Positions 22,111 to 28,580 of a stretch of 33,789 bases of DNA are shown here, piece by piece. The notes under the pieces are model-generated. The model worked only from the letters and a program-made list of their open reading frames with translations. It ran no database searches and was not told where the DNA came from. Origin of the DNA: a virus; IMG/VR virus record IMGVR_UViG_3300035523_000075, positions 1 to 33,789 of that record; one strand, written 5' to 3'. The position numbers and the translations under genes were made by a program. Within the stretch, counting starts at the first letter, position 1; each line of letters opens with the position of its first letter.

Positions 22111-23064
22111 CAACGCTTCTGGCCTGCCGATCGTACTCTCGATCCGCATCTGCAGACGGTCCGGCAGCGTGTCTGGCGCCTCCCACACGATGACGTTGCG
22201 GTTGCGGATGTCGAAGTGCATCCGTTCGGAATCGGCCTGCCCGTCAAGGCAGTCCCTTCGGCACGTATATATGACGGGCTTGCCGAGCCCCTCAGCGAAC
22301 CCGGCTTCGTAGTAGACGTTCTGTCGCTGCCCTGTCATGTCAGCCACCACAAAGCGTGCTCTTCGGATTCCGGCAATCACCCCATCGTGGATATCGTGGT
22401 TGAACTGCTCGTGACGGATGATGAAGGGCTGATAGCCTGCAGCCTCCACTCCCTGATGGAGCGCCGCTGCCGCCATCGCCATCCCGTCGCCGAAAGACAT
22501 AGCGATGAAGCCGGTAGTCAGCTGCTGGCGTTCGGCCTCCCGTGTGAGGTCGAAGACCCGCTGCCAGCCCTTTGCCGTCAGCCTCCACTTCCTGGCGTCT
22601 TGCTTGCGCTGATCAATGTAGCCGCCATTGAGTAGCTGGTCCCGGAGGAATATCAGGGCTCCTTCGTCCTCAGCGTAGAAGAACTGCTCTGCCCCCTCCA
22701 GAACCTCGACCCATCTCCCAGGTACCTGTGTTGCGGCACCAAAGTTGAGTAGGGTTCGGTCCATCCGCTCCAGCACCGTGCGCGGGAACAGATCGAGGAT
22801 CTGCTCAGGCGTGAGGGCCCCTGGCCGATCCTCCCAGCACCCTGGCCTGGGGACGATGGACAGCCGTTCCCCCCTCTCATGGTACTCGCGAGCGATGGAC
22901 GCCACTTTGGGCCACATGTATGGGCTTGTAGACTGGGGGGCCCACCCGCCGCCCTCGTAAAGCTCGTAGGCACCACATCCAACACAGACGTAGCGGACCG
23001 CCTCGCTGCCAACGCAACTGACGTCTTTGCCGCAGAGAGGACACTTACTGCTCGCCGAGTTCAT
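22090..23064 (-). CDS. Zinc-ribbon protein with C-terminal TIR-like / nucleoside deoxyribosyltransferase-fold domain
   Basis: This encodes 324 residues from ATG at 23064 with GGGGGA upstream. An N-terminal zinc ribbon has C8, C11, C27 and C30. The middle region (130-180) looks winged-helix-like (LRDQLLNGGYIDQ...WRLTAKGWQRVFDL). From residue 184 a Rossmann-like domain follows: GFIAMSFGDG, AGYQPFIIRHEQFNHDIHDGV, RARFVVADMTGQRQNVYYEAGFAEGLGKPVIY, then MHFDIRNRNVIVW. This is the pattern of proteins related to nucleoside 2-deoxyribosyltransferases and TIR-like nucleotide-binding domains. Glu253 in NVYYEAG and Asp242 are candidate active-site residues. Such proteins often act as NAD- or nucleotide-consuming effectors in bacterial immunity. 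Here it may block superinfection. Confidence 0.75.
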   Translation of the reverse strand: MNSASSKCPLCGKDVSCVGSEAVRYVCVGCGAYELYEGGGWAPQSTSPYMWPKVASIAREYHERGERLSIVPRPGCWEDRPGALTPEQILDLFPRTVLERMDRTLLNFGAATQVPGRWVEVLEGAEQFFYAEDEGALIFLRDQLLNGGYIDQRKQDARKWRLTAKGWQRVFDLTREAERQQLTTGFIAMSFGDGMAMAAAALHQGVEAAGYQPFIIRHEQFNHDIHDGVIAGIRRARFVVADMTGQRQNVYYEAGFAEGLGKPVIYTCRRDCLDGQADSERMHFDIRNRNVIVWEAPDTLPDRLQMRIESTIGRPEALAGAASR

Positions 23065-23143
23065 CGGAAATCCCCCTTCGTCAAGCCCTCGTCACAGTGC
23101 CCGCTCGCTGGCGCAGTCGGTCCACAAGGCTGGGGCTGCACCC

Positions 23144-23632
23144 TCACCCGTCCCCGCACACGCTGCACGGCGTCAGCCCCATCCGGATGGCCGCGTCCTT
23201 CGTCATCGGGATGCAGCTCCGGCTCAGGTAGCGGCAGCCGGCCGCGTGGTACTTGCTCCCCGTCCGCGTCGCGTAGACCGTGACCGCCACCGGAGCGCGC
23301 TTGACCGGAGGGCTCGCCGCCCGGGCCCGTGCCGGCGCTGGGGTTGCAGCCGCGGTCCTGTAGACGGTCGGCACCCCGCCACACACGGAGCAGGGCGTGA
23401 GGCCGCGTGCCTCAGCGTCGGCAAGGGTGACGGTGGAGTCACTCTGGCTGAGGTACCGGCACCCGGCGGAGTGGTACTTGCTGCCGGTCCGGGTGACGTG
23501 AACCAGCCGCACCACCACCGATGCCCGGGCGGGCTGGGGACTCCGCGGCTTGGCCTTCGCCAGGCTGGGGGCCGGCGCCAGCGACCCACAGAGGAACAGG
23601 AGCGCGGCGAGTACTGCGACTGCCTTCCTCAT
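23144..23632 (-). CDS. Secreted protein with two YHxxGCRYL zinc-type domains
   Basis: This encodes 162 residues from ATG at 23632. A signal peptide (MRKAVAVLAALLFLCGSLAPAPSLA) is followed by a linker and two near-identical domains. Each reads TRTGSKYHxAGCRYLSxS, then GLTPCSVCG (residues about 47-90 and 121-161). His and three Cys per domain suggest one metal ion each, as in Ada-type N-terminal ribbons. This module is often attached to secreted nucleases and surface proteins, but here nothing else is attached. Partial duplication of its last domain appears at 22024-22110. Confidence 0.8.
   Translation of the reverse strand: MRKAVAVLAALLFLCGSLAPAPSLAKAKPRSPQPARASVVVRLVHVTRTGSKYHSAGCRYLSQSDSTVTLADAEARGLTPCSVCGGVPTVYRTAAATPAPARARAASPPVKRAPVAVTVYATRTGSKYHAAGCRYLSRSCIPMTKDAAIRMGLTPCSVCGDG
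23183..23223. repeat. Direct repeat copy B (intact source copy)
   Basis: It lies inside the secreted-protein gene, in the second zinc-type domain, and is in frame there. It matches copy A at 39 of 41 positions. Because this copy is coding and copy A is degenerate, this is probably the source. Confidence 0.85.
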
Positions 23633-23697
23633 GGCTGTTCCCTTCTGGGCCCGCCTATTGCGTGCTCAATACCAATGCCCTGCGACGCGCCAGATTG

Positions 23698-24897
23698 CTA
23701 CTTGTTCCCCCCGCCGACCTTTGGAGCTGCCAATCTCTTCGCCTTCTCCTGAGAGCTCCTAGCTAGGGCGCGGTACCTTTCCATGTCCGGGTACTCCTTC
23801 GCGGCAACCATCTTCTCCCGGTACGTCCTGTAGAGCATGGCGTAGACCCGTGGCTCTGCGGTACCTGCTGCGGTGACCTTCTCAAGCGTTGAGATGGCGT
23901 TATCCAAACGTCCGGTCTTTAGCTGCCCCTCAGCCTCTGCCAGGGCTGTGTCGGTCGGAGACTCATACAGGTATCCGTCCTCCGACAGCAAGGCCATCAC
24001 ACCGTCCACCTTGGCTCGGGGCCATAGCAGCACACGGACTTGGGTACCAACCTTCACCGCAGGCACGGGTCCATCCCCGCACACTCCCAGCGACCCCTCA
24101 GCACCGATCAGTCTGAGCTGCGCGGTGAAGCCTCTTCCGTCACCGGTGGGGGTTAGGCCCTCCACCACGCCACGGCCCTCATAGCACTCGCTGTTCTGGC
24201 TTACGACGATCCCCTCGTCCATCGCCAACACGTAGCGAACTCCGTTCCGCTTCAGGAGTTCACGGTAGCGCGCCGCAGCAGGGCCTTTGAGAGCTGTTCT
24301 TTCTAGCTCGGCTTCCTCGGCCGCCTTCTGCCTAGCCTCCTGAGCCGCCCTCTCCTTGGCCTCCTGGGCCGCTACCTTGGCCTGGTGCCGCTCCGCCAAC
24401 GCCTTCTCCCGCCAGGCCCCATAGGCGGTCTGCCAGTGGTTCGTCTCCTCACTGCTATCAGTAAGCCGCCAGCGTCCGCCTTGGTATGCCAACTCGTAGG
24501 TGGTCTTGGTGTAACTCACCAGCTCCGCCGGAGCTCCGCGAGCTAGAGCAGGGGTCGCGTAGCGACCGCTAAAGGGCTCGTACGTCTCCACGATCACGTA
24601 ACCGGTGTAAGGAGTCACCAGCGATATGGTCTTCAGGATGTTGTGCGAACAGGCGAGGGTGCCACGGGGACACGAGAAGTAACCACCCTCGTCTGGCTTG
24701 ATGGGTTCGCAAGGAGCGGCTCTGACGCGGGCCTCAGCGAGCTGCGGCGCGATCGCGCGGTACATCCCCGCCACCATGCGGTCAACGAATGATCCGCCGG
24801 TGGCTCGCCTGGGCTTCTTGGCCGCAGCGCTCCCCGGACTCCCCACGACGCAAAGCGCCAGCGCCAGCAACCCCCACACCACCACCCGCTTGCCCAT
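23698..24897 (-). CDS. Secreted protein with coiled coil and TPR-like C-terminus, unknown function
   Basis: This encodes 399 residues from ATG at 24897, six bases after GAGGAGG; an upstream ATG at 24912 is poorer. A signal peptide (MGKRVVVWGLLALALCVVGS, cut near AAA) is followed by a domain with three Cys (AAPCEP, FSCPRG, LACSHN) and a beta-rich part (TPYTGYVIVETYEPFSGRY). A charged helix of about 45 residues is rich in Ala, Lys, Glu and Gln. A second beta domain has SECYEG and GVCGDG. The C-terminal 70 residues are two to three TPR-like helix pairs (EAEGQLKTGRLDNAISTLEKV). It looks like a host-envelope or moron-type product, not a virion protein. Confidence 0.7.
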   Translation of the reverse strand: MGKRVVVWGLLALALCVVGSPGSAAAKKPRRATGGSFVDRMVAGMYRAIAPQLAEARVRAAPCEPIKPDEGGYFSCPRGTLACSHNILKTISLVTPYTGYVIVETYEPFSGRYATPALARGAPAELVSYTKTTYELAYQGGRWRLTDSSEETNHWQTAYGAWREKALAERHQAKVAAQEAKERAAQEARQKAAEEAELERTALKGPAAARYRELLKRNGVRYVLAMDEGIVVSQNSECYEGRGVVEGLTPTGDGRGFTAQLRLIGAEGSLGVCGDGPVPAVKVGTQVRVLLWPRAKVDGVMALLSEDGYLYESPTDTALAEAEGQLKTGRLDNAISTLEKVTAAGTAEPRVYAMLYRTYREKMVAAKEYPDMERYRALARSSQEKAKRLAAPKVGGGNK

Positions 24898-24914
24898 ACT
24901 GAGCCTCCTCACGG

Positions 24915-24926
24915 GCGGTATACCGC
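24915..24926. promoter_or_regulatory. 12-bp palindrome GCGGTATACCGC, possible operator/promoter element
   Basis: This perfect palindrome contains a TATAC box and lies between the upstream terminator and the secreted-protein gene, exactly where that gene would need its own promoter. No good -35 box was found at standard spacing, so the regulatory reading is tentative. Confidence 0.35.
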
Positions 24927-24956
24927 AACCGGCCGCTATCTCCTCCTCCCAGACAC

Positions 24957-24993
24957 GAAAAGGCCCCCGGCGTCCTCTCTACGCCGGGGGCCT
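24957..24993 (-). terminator. Intrinsic terminator ending the accessory membrane-protein operon
   Basis: A perfect 13-bp stem (AGGCCCCCGGCGT at 24961-24973 with its reverse complement at 24981-24993) has a seven-base loop. On the minus strand the stem is followed by TTTTCGT. It lies just downstream of the stop at 25027 and closes the three-gene leftward operon 25027-26565. Confidence 0.9.
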
Positions 24994-25026
24994 CAGCTTG
25001 CCTGGGGGGTGAGCGGAACCGTTAGG

Positions 25027-25203
25027 CTAGCGGAACTGGACCACGATACGCTCGGTCGTGACCTGCTCCGGAGCCGTAGGGGCGGGGCGCTTGGCCCCGG
25101 CGGTTGTACCGGACATCTGGAACCGTGGCGTCGGGTTGGACACCTCGCGGGGAGTGCCCTCGACAACCACGGCGCTCTCGGCACTCGTCGCTGATAGCTT
25201 CAC
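25027..25203 (-). CDS. 58-residue protein, unknown function
   Basis: It starts at GTG 25203, seven bases after AAGGAG, with a GTGA overlap with the upstream membrane-protein gene; longer in-frame versions read through that gene and are not credible. It is rich in Ser, Thr, Ala, Val and Pro (SATSAESAVVVEGTPREVSN, then RIVVQFR at the end). It has no cysteines or transmembrane helix. It is the last gene before the strong terminator and is probably co-made with the two genes before it. Confidence 0.65.
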   Translation of the reverse strand: MKLSATSAESAVVVEGTPREVSNPTPRFQMSGTTAGAKRPAPTAPEQVTTERIVVQFR

Positions 25204-25748
25204 TGTGGAACTCCTTTGGGTTCGCTCCCTGGCTTGGCTGAGGCGGCCCGTTCGGCCACCTCCCGGCGGGCCTCCAGGTACTTGGCCCGGTACCGGGCGT
25301 ACTGTACCGAGTCCAGCGCGGTGCACATTGACACCAGCAGGGCATAGGTGCTCAGGACTCCAAAGGCGACGAACAGCCCCCGAGGGTGCAGCCGATTCCC
25401 TACCGTGAGCTGGTAACTCGTCACTACATAGAGAACAATCGCTAGGGAGAGCGACGCGAAGAGCATCACCAGGCACCAGCGGAAGGCGCGCGACAGGGTC
25501 TCATAGTGCCCGTGCTTGGAGAGGTAGAACACGAACTCATCGTCGCCGGAGCTGACGATCACGGCTAGCGAGGCGAAGTAGAGGGAGAAGACGATCGACA
25601 GTACGGAAATTCCGACCCCGTAGACGTCTTTCGCGAAGGCTAGGCTCACCTGCGGTGGCAGGGCCCACCAGAGCAAGAGACCCAGTGCCGCCGCGACAAC
25701 AAAGTCGACTGAGACCAGGTAGGACCTAGCCGTCTCCGTCCTTACCAT
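25200..25748 (-). CDS. Four-helix membrane protein, candidate effector
   Basis: This encodes 182 residues from ATG at 25748, overlapping the previous gene by 23 bases. Four transmembrane helices are visible: VVAAALGLLLWWALP (about 15-30), ISVLSIVFSLYFASLAVIVSS (46-66), LVMLFASLSLAIVLYVVTSY (92-112) and GLFVAFGVLSTYALLVSMC (124-142). They are followed by a charged helix ARYRAKYLEARREVAERAAS. Short loops and a cytosolic coiled-coil end give the look of membrane effectors in phage-defence or exclusion pairs. No family name is claimed. Confidence 0.75.
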   Translation of the reverse strand: MVRTETARSYLVSVDFVVAAALGLLLWWALPPQVSLAFAKDVYGVGISVLSIVFSLYFASLAVIVSSGDDEFVFYLSKHGHYETLSRAFRWCLVMLFASLSLAIVLYVVTSYQLTVGNRLHPRGLFVAFGVLSTYALLVSMCTALDSVQYARYRAKYLEARREVAERAASAKPGSEPKGVPQ

Positions 25749-26565
25749 CTCGATACCTGTCCCGTATCTGCTGGAACCTCACCATCAGCGCGTCCAGGAT
25801 CCCCTTGGGCTCCTCCAGGGACGCCGGCACCGCCTGGACGACGGGGTTCGTGCCGGTGCGGATGACCTGCCGCTTCCCGTCTCTCTCGCCCTCTGCGCAG
25901 GCTACCCCCAGGCCATCCTCTGCCATGAGGATCCGGTCAATCATACCACCTGCCGCCTCCAGGTCAAGCCCCTCCGAGGACTCGTACTCCTCCCTGAAAG
26001 TAAGCGCCTTGATCTTACGGATCTGTTCGTCTAGGTCTCGCCATAGGTGGCTGTTGTTGGGGTTGGAGGGGTGCAGGGTCACGGAGAACCGAGTCACCTT
26101 TTGGAGGGTCCCTACCGCGGACAGGAACTCCTCCCGCTCCTCGATGGCGACCATGAAGGCTTCGACGAGCGTGTGCTGGGGGCTCCTGAGCAGCACAGCC
26201 GGAAACCGCTCCACAAACTCCAGAGCGGTGATGCCGCCCACGATCTGGTGGGAGACGATGCCACTGGACGGGTCCAGGAAGAAGTGGGCTTTGGCCTCCA
26301 CGATGAAGCTCAGGTCCTGGGGTGTCATACCGGCCTGACCTGGCGGCGCCTGCTCCACGTGCTTCTGGTCTCGGGCCTTAACCAGGAATCCGTGAAGCTG
26401 AGGCCCCTCGGCCACCACTGACACGTCCCGAAAGGACCACTGGTGCTTGGTGCTCTCGTAGAACGCTCCCGACCCTAGCGCCTCCAGCAGGTAGGCGCCC
26501 TTGTCCGGGTAGGGGGTCCTCAAGTTCAGCTTGCTAAAGGCGTAACTGTGGTTTCTCTCGCTCAT
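25726..26565 (-). CDS. Uncharacterised protein, tentatively DUF4747-like
   Basis: This encodes 279 residues from ATG at 26565; an in-frame start at 26580 is less likely. The leader is G-rich rather than a clean ribosome site. A soluble alpha/beta protein, it opens with SYAFSKLNLRTPYPDK and has SFIVEAKAHFFLDPSSGIVSHQIVG near the middle. A conserved-looking segment, FSVTLHPSNPNNSHLWRDLDEQIRKIKAL, lies near 165-193. This overall order recalls DUF4747-type proteins, which occur in accessory regions. It heads the operon, with the membrane protein next, so a sensor plus membrane effector arrangement is plausible. The family assignment is from memory of pattern only. Confidence 0.6.
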   Translation of the reverse strand: MSERNHSYAFSKLNLRTPYPDKGAYLLEALGSGAFYESTKHQWSFRDVSVVAEGPQLHGFLVKARDQKHVEQAPPGQAGMTPQDLSFIVEAKAHFFLDPSSGIVSHQIVGGITALEFVERFPAVLLRSPQHTLVEAFMVAIEEREEFLSAVGTLQKVTRFSVTLHPSNPNNSHLWRDLDEQIRKIKALTFREEYESSEGLDLEAAGGMIDRILMAEDGLGVACAEGERDGKRQVIRTGTNPVVQAVPASLEEPKGILDALMVRFQQIRDRYRDGKDGDG

Positions 26566-26791
26566 CCACCCCGCCCCCACACTACTACCGCCCCGGCGTC
26601 GGCACCCTTCCCTCGCTCACCCATTGGTCGCTACCCCCTTGCTCTCTCCTGCCGCCTCGTTCGGCATCCCCTCGCCATCTCCTCTTCACTGTTTGCCGAT
26701 CTCACGGTCCTACGTTTGTGGGAACAGATGTTTGGTGTGGCTGGCGCGCGGAAAGAGGCGAAGGAACCTGGGGTGGAAGGTGGAAACACTC

Positions 26792-26814
26792 CTTGGCAGC
26801 GGTCGACCGCCAAG
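26792..26814. repeat. Inverted repeat around GGTCGACC
   Basis: CTTGG and CCAAG flank a central palindrome CGGTCGACCG. It lies in the 483-base divergent region between leftward and rightward operons, where operators are expected, and 34 bases before the large structured element. The region 26566-26790 holds no gene that I can support. Confidence 0.4.
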
Positions 26815-26847
26815 CGTCCGCTACTCACATACCGCGCGCACCTTCTG

Positions 26848-26941
26848 GGCCTCTGGCCCAGGGGGGCACCTGTCGTCGGGTAACCGACCGGGCCGCGCGC
26901 GGCCCGTCTTGGCGGAGCAGGACCCCCCTGGGCCAGAGGCC
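26848..26941. ncRNA. Large structured inverted-repeat element, possible three-way-junction RNA
   Basis: A perfect 19-bp inverted repeat (GGCCTCTGGCCCAGGGGGG at 26848-26866, complement at 26923-26941) encloses 56 bases that form two further hairpins. One is GTCGG-GTAA-CCGAC at 26875-26888, which has a GNRA tetraloop if transcribed rightward. The other is an 18-bp palindrome CGGGCCGCG|CGCGGCCCG at 26889-26906. The elements are adjacent, so the RNA could fold as a closed three-way junction. There is no T-run on either side and no coding frame of note. It lies between the divergent operons and about 110 bases before the SH3b-type gene. A regulatory RNA, leader or protein-binding DNA cruciform are all possible. 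Confidence 0.55.
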
Positions 26942-27048
26942 TGCTGTGTTTGTAGCCGCCTGCCCCTAGAAAGCGCTGTTCCTCGCCCGTGTTGCTCCCA
27001 GGAGCCCAGCCAGCCAGGCCGAAGCTGATCCCACAAGGAGGTCAGCCC

Positions 27049-27663
27049 ATGATCGGTGATATCGGCCTAATGGTTGGGGTCTACGTGGTGGTTCGCCTGC
27101 TCGCGATGATGCTGGGCCAGGAGAACGGCCAGGAGCATCCCGTGGTACGGGTCGCCTCGGTACTGGCCGGCATCGTCGCCTTGGCCTGCCTGGTATCAGT
27201 ACTTAGCTCTGGTGTCCAGAACGTGAAACTGCTGGAGCGACTCACGGTGCCGCCAGAGACCTCGGCGCGGCCCAGCAGGATGGAGGCGGAGGTTCCCTTT
27301 CTGAGCGCGCTTCCACCCAACCTGACGGCGCCACCGGAGCTCAGCCCAGAGCGCACAGAAGCACCAGTCGAGGGCGCTACCGATCCCACATGGCTTCGAT
27401 TTGGCGATATCCTTCGCGTCAAGACCCCTCGCGGTGGCGGGGTCAACGTCCGGGTAGCTCCAGACAACGCGTCACAGATGGCACGACCAACCAGCCATGT
27501 CAGCGACGGAGAGGACATCCTGGTCCTGCAGGCGGTTGGGGACTGGATAGAGGGGTGTCTGCCCGACGACAACCAGGGCTGGATTCGGTGGAGGTACAAG
27601 GGCGTGGTCTACGGCACGAAGCTATCAGAAAGGCAATCGCGCGAGGTGAGGAAAGGGCATTGA
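27049..27663 (+). CDS. Membrane-anchored SH3b-domain protein
   Basis: This encodes 204 residues from ATG at 27049 with AAGGAGG upstream; an earlier ATG at 26989 lacks a ribosome site. Two N-terminal transmembrane helices (IGLMVGVYVVVRLLAMML and VASVLAGIVALACLVSVLSSGV, residues about 5-54) precede a Pro/Glu-rich linker (60-115). A bacterial SH3-like domain follows at about 130-195: GVNVRVAPDNASQMARP, then VGDWIEGCLPDDNQGWIRWRYKGV. Such domains bind peptidoglycan or peptides. It could be an envelope sensor or lysis/exclusion factor. It is the first rightward gene, and the early promoter overlaps its last codon. Confidence 0.75.
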   Translation: MIGDIGLMVGVYVVVRLLAMMLGQENGQEHPVVRVASVLAGIVALACLVSVLSSGVQNVKLLERLTVPPETSARPSRMEAEVPFLSALPPNLTAPPELSPERTEAPVEGATDPTWLRFGDILRVKTPRGGGVNVRVAPDNASQMARPTSHVSDGEDILVLQAVGDWIEGCLPDDNQGWIRWRYKGVVYGTKLSERQSREVRKGH

Positions 27664-27688
27664 CAACCCGATGTAATCCTTGTAACAT
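27660..27688 (+). promoter_or_regulatory. Rightward early promoter (TTGACA-17-TAACAT)
   Basis: A perfect -35 TTGACA at 27660-27665 is followed by a 17-base spacer and -10 TAACAT at 27683-27688 (4 of 6 consensus). The -35 overlaps the stop codon of the SH3b gene. It points into the small-gene and replication operon that runs unbroken to the right edge. Confidence 0.7.
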
Positions 27689-27695
27689 CGTTACA
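27681..27695. promoter_or_regulatory. Operator-like inverted repeat overlapping the early promoter
   Basis: TGTAAC-ATC-GTTACA is a perfect 6-3-6 inverted repeat covering the -10 box and the predicted start point. A second symmetric pair, GATGT at 27670-27674 and ACATC at 27685-27689, overlaps it. A dimeric repressor bound here would block the promoter. The nearest candidate regulators are the proteins at 27811 and 30297. Confidence 0.6.
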
Positions 27696-27707
27696 GACAC
27701 ACAGAAC

Positions 27708-27737
27708 GGGGGTGGAGGAAGGGCTTCCGCCACCCCC
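27708..27737 (+). repeat. Leader hairpin just after the early promoter
   Basis: GGGGGTGG and CCACCCCC pair, with an A/G mismatch and an inner GGAAG/CTTCC stem. It lies about 15 bases into the predicted transcript and has no T-run after it. It may stabilise the 5' end of the early message or act in attenuation. Confidence 0.6.
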
Positions 27738-27810
27738 AACGGAGGGATCGATGCCAGCTAGGTGCTCCACCCCACCCCTCCGCGTATCACCTACGACGCG
27801 GAGTGAGACG

Positions 27811-28014
27811 ATGCCTGTTCCGAAGGACAGGAACCCACTGGGGGAGCCAACCAAGGGAGTCCTTGCCGATGTGCCGCTCTCGCTAGATCAGCGGTTCGAG
27901 CGTATCTGCCGCTACTACGGAGTGGCCAAGAGACCAGCGGCGCTTGAAGCCATAGCGCGGTTCGTCGAGGCCGAGGAGAAGGAAAACGCGGAAGCGCTCT
28001 CCCTGATGAAGTAG
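27811..28014 (+). CDS. Small ribbon-helix-helix-like protein, candidate early regulator
   Basis: This encodes 67 residues from ATG at 27811, seven bases after GGAG. An in-frame ATG at 27751 with GGAGG would add 20 unstructured residues and cannot be excluded. The segment VLADVPLSLDQRFERICRYYG, then RPAALEAIARFVEAEEKENAE, reads as a beta strand followed by two helices, like Arc/MetJ-type DNA-binding dimers. It is the first gene after the operator-like promoter, so autoregulation is plausible. Fold assignment is by eye. Confidence 0.6.
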   Translation: MPVPKDRNPLGEPTKGVLADVPLSLDQRFERICRYYGVAKRPAALEAIARFVEAEEKENAEALSLMK

Positions 28015-28045
28015 CCGGCCACTAGCGGCCCACAGACGAAGAGAA

Positions 28046-28092
28046 GCCCCCAACCGTCGCCTTATCTTGGCGGATGACACGACGGCGGGGGC
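28046..28092 (+). repeat. Long imperfect hairpin between early genes
   Basis: GCCCCC and CCGTCG on the left pair with CGACGG and GGGGGC on the right, with a small AA/C bulge. An inner GCC-TTATCTT-GGC hairpin lies within. It fills the 87-base gap after the regulator gene. There is no following T-run, so it may be a processing site separating expression of the first gene from the rest. Confidence 0.6.
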
Positions 28093-28101
28093 CGTGGAGA
28101 C

Positions 28102-28386
28102 ATGATCATGTCACCATCACCGATCCTAACACGTCCGCGCGCCTCAAAGCAAGCGGCCGACCACGCAAGCGTAGCGCATCACCATCACCCACACGCCCGA
28201 CCGCGGCAGCTCTACCGCGCCCTCGGCTGGGTCATCGCTGGAGCGGCCCTCTGCTCCGCCGCCTACCTCGTCCTCAGCGCCAGCCTTGACCGTGACGCCG
28301 AGCTGGCCGCCCAGAAGGGTCGCCGGCACCTGGCCACCTGCCCCCTGTGCCGCGCCCAGGCCCGTGAGTCTGGCGGTGCGAGGTGA
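28102..28386 (+). CDS. Single-pass membrane protein with HxxxCxxC end
   Basis: This encodes 94 residues from ATG at 28102; the in-frame ATG at 28108 has better spacing (eight bases) from GGAG and may be the true start. A His-rich N-terminus (VAHHHHPHARPR) precedes one transmembrane helix (LGWVIAGAALCSAAYLVLSASL, about 40-61), then RRHLATCPLCRAQA. The GTGA overlap with the next gene starts a chain of coupled small genes. Function unknown. Confidence 0.65.
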   Translation: MIMSPSPILTRPRASKQAADHASVAHHHHPHARPRQLYRALGWVIAGAALCSAAYLVLSASLDRDAELAAQKGRRHLATCPLCRAQARESGGAR

Positions 28387-28580
28387 GCGCCCCCGTCGCC
28401 CTCTCCGCCCTGCTGTACCGCCGCAAGGGGCACTTGCCCCTCACGGCCGTGCAGGACTCCCAGCGCCACGTCTGCTCGGACTGCGGACGTGAGATCCGCC
28501 CCACCCGGTCCCATGGCGCCGACCTGAGCCAGCCCGCCGTGCGGCGCTACTGCCTGGACTGCTGCGAGGTGCCGCGATGA
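28383..28580 (+). CDS. Small zinc-ribbon protein
   Basis: This encodes 65 residues from a GTG at 28383 with a GTGA overlap upstream and an ATGA overlap downstream. The two knuckles CSDCG and CLDCC are 24 residues apart, giving one compact ribbon (HVCSDCGREIRPTRSH, then RRYCLDCCEV). The N-terminus is basic and may contact nucleic acid. No enzyme motif is seen. Confidence 0.75.
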   Translation: MSAPVALSALLYRRKGHLPLTAVQDSQRHVCSDCGREIRPTRSHGADLSQPAVRRYCLDCCEVPR

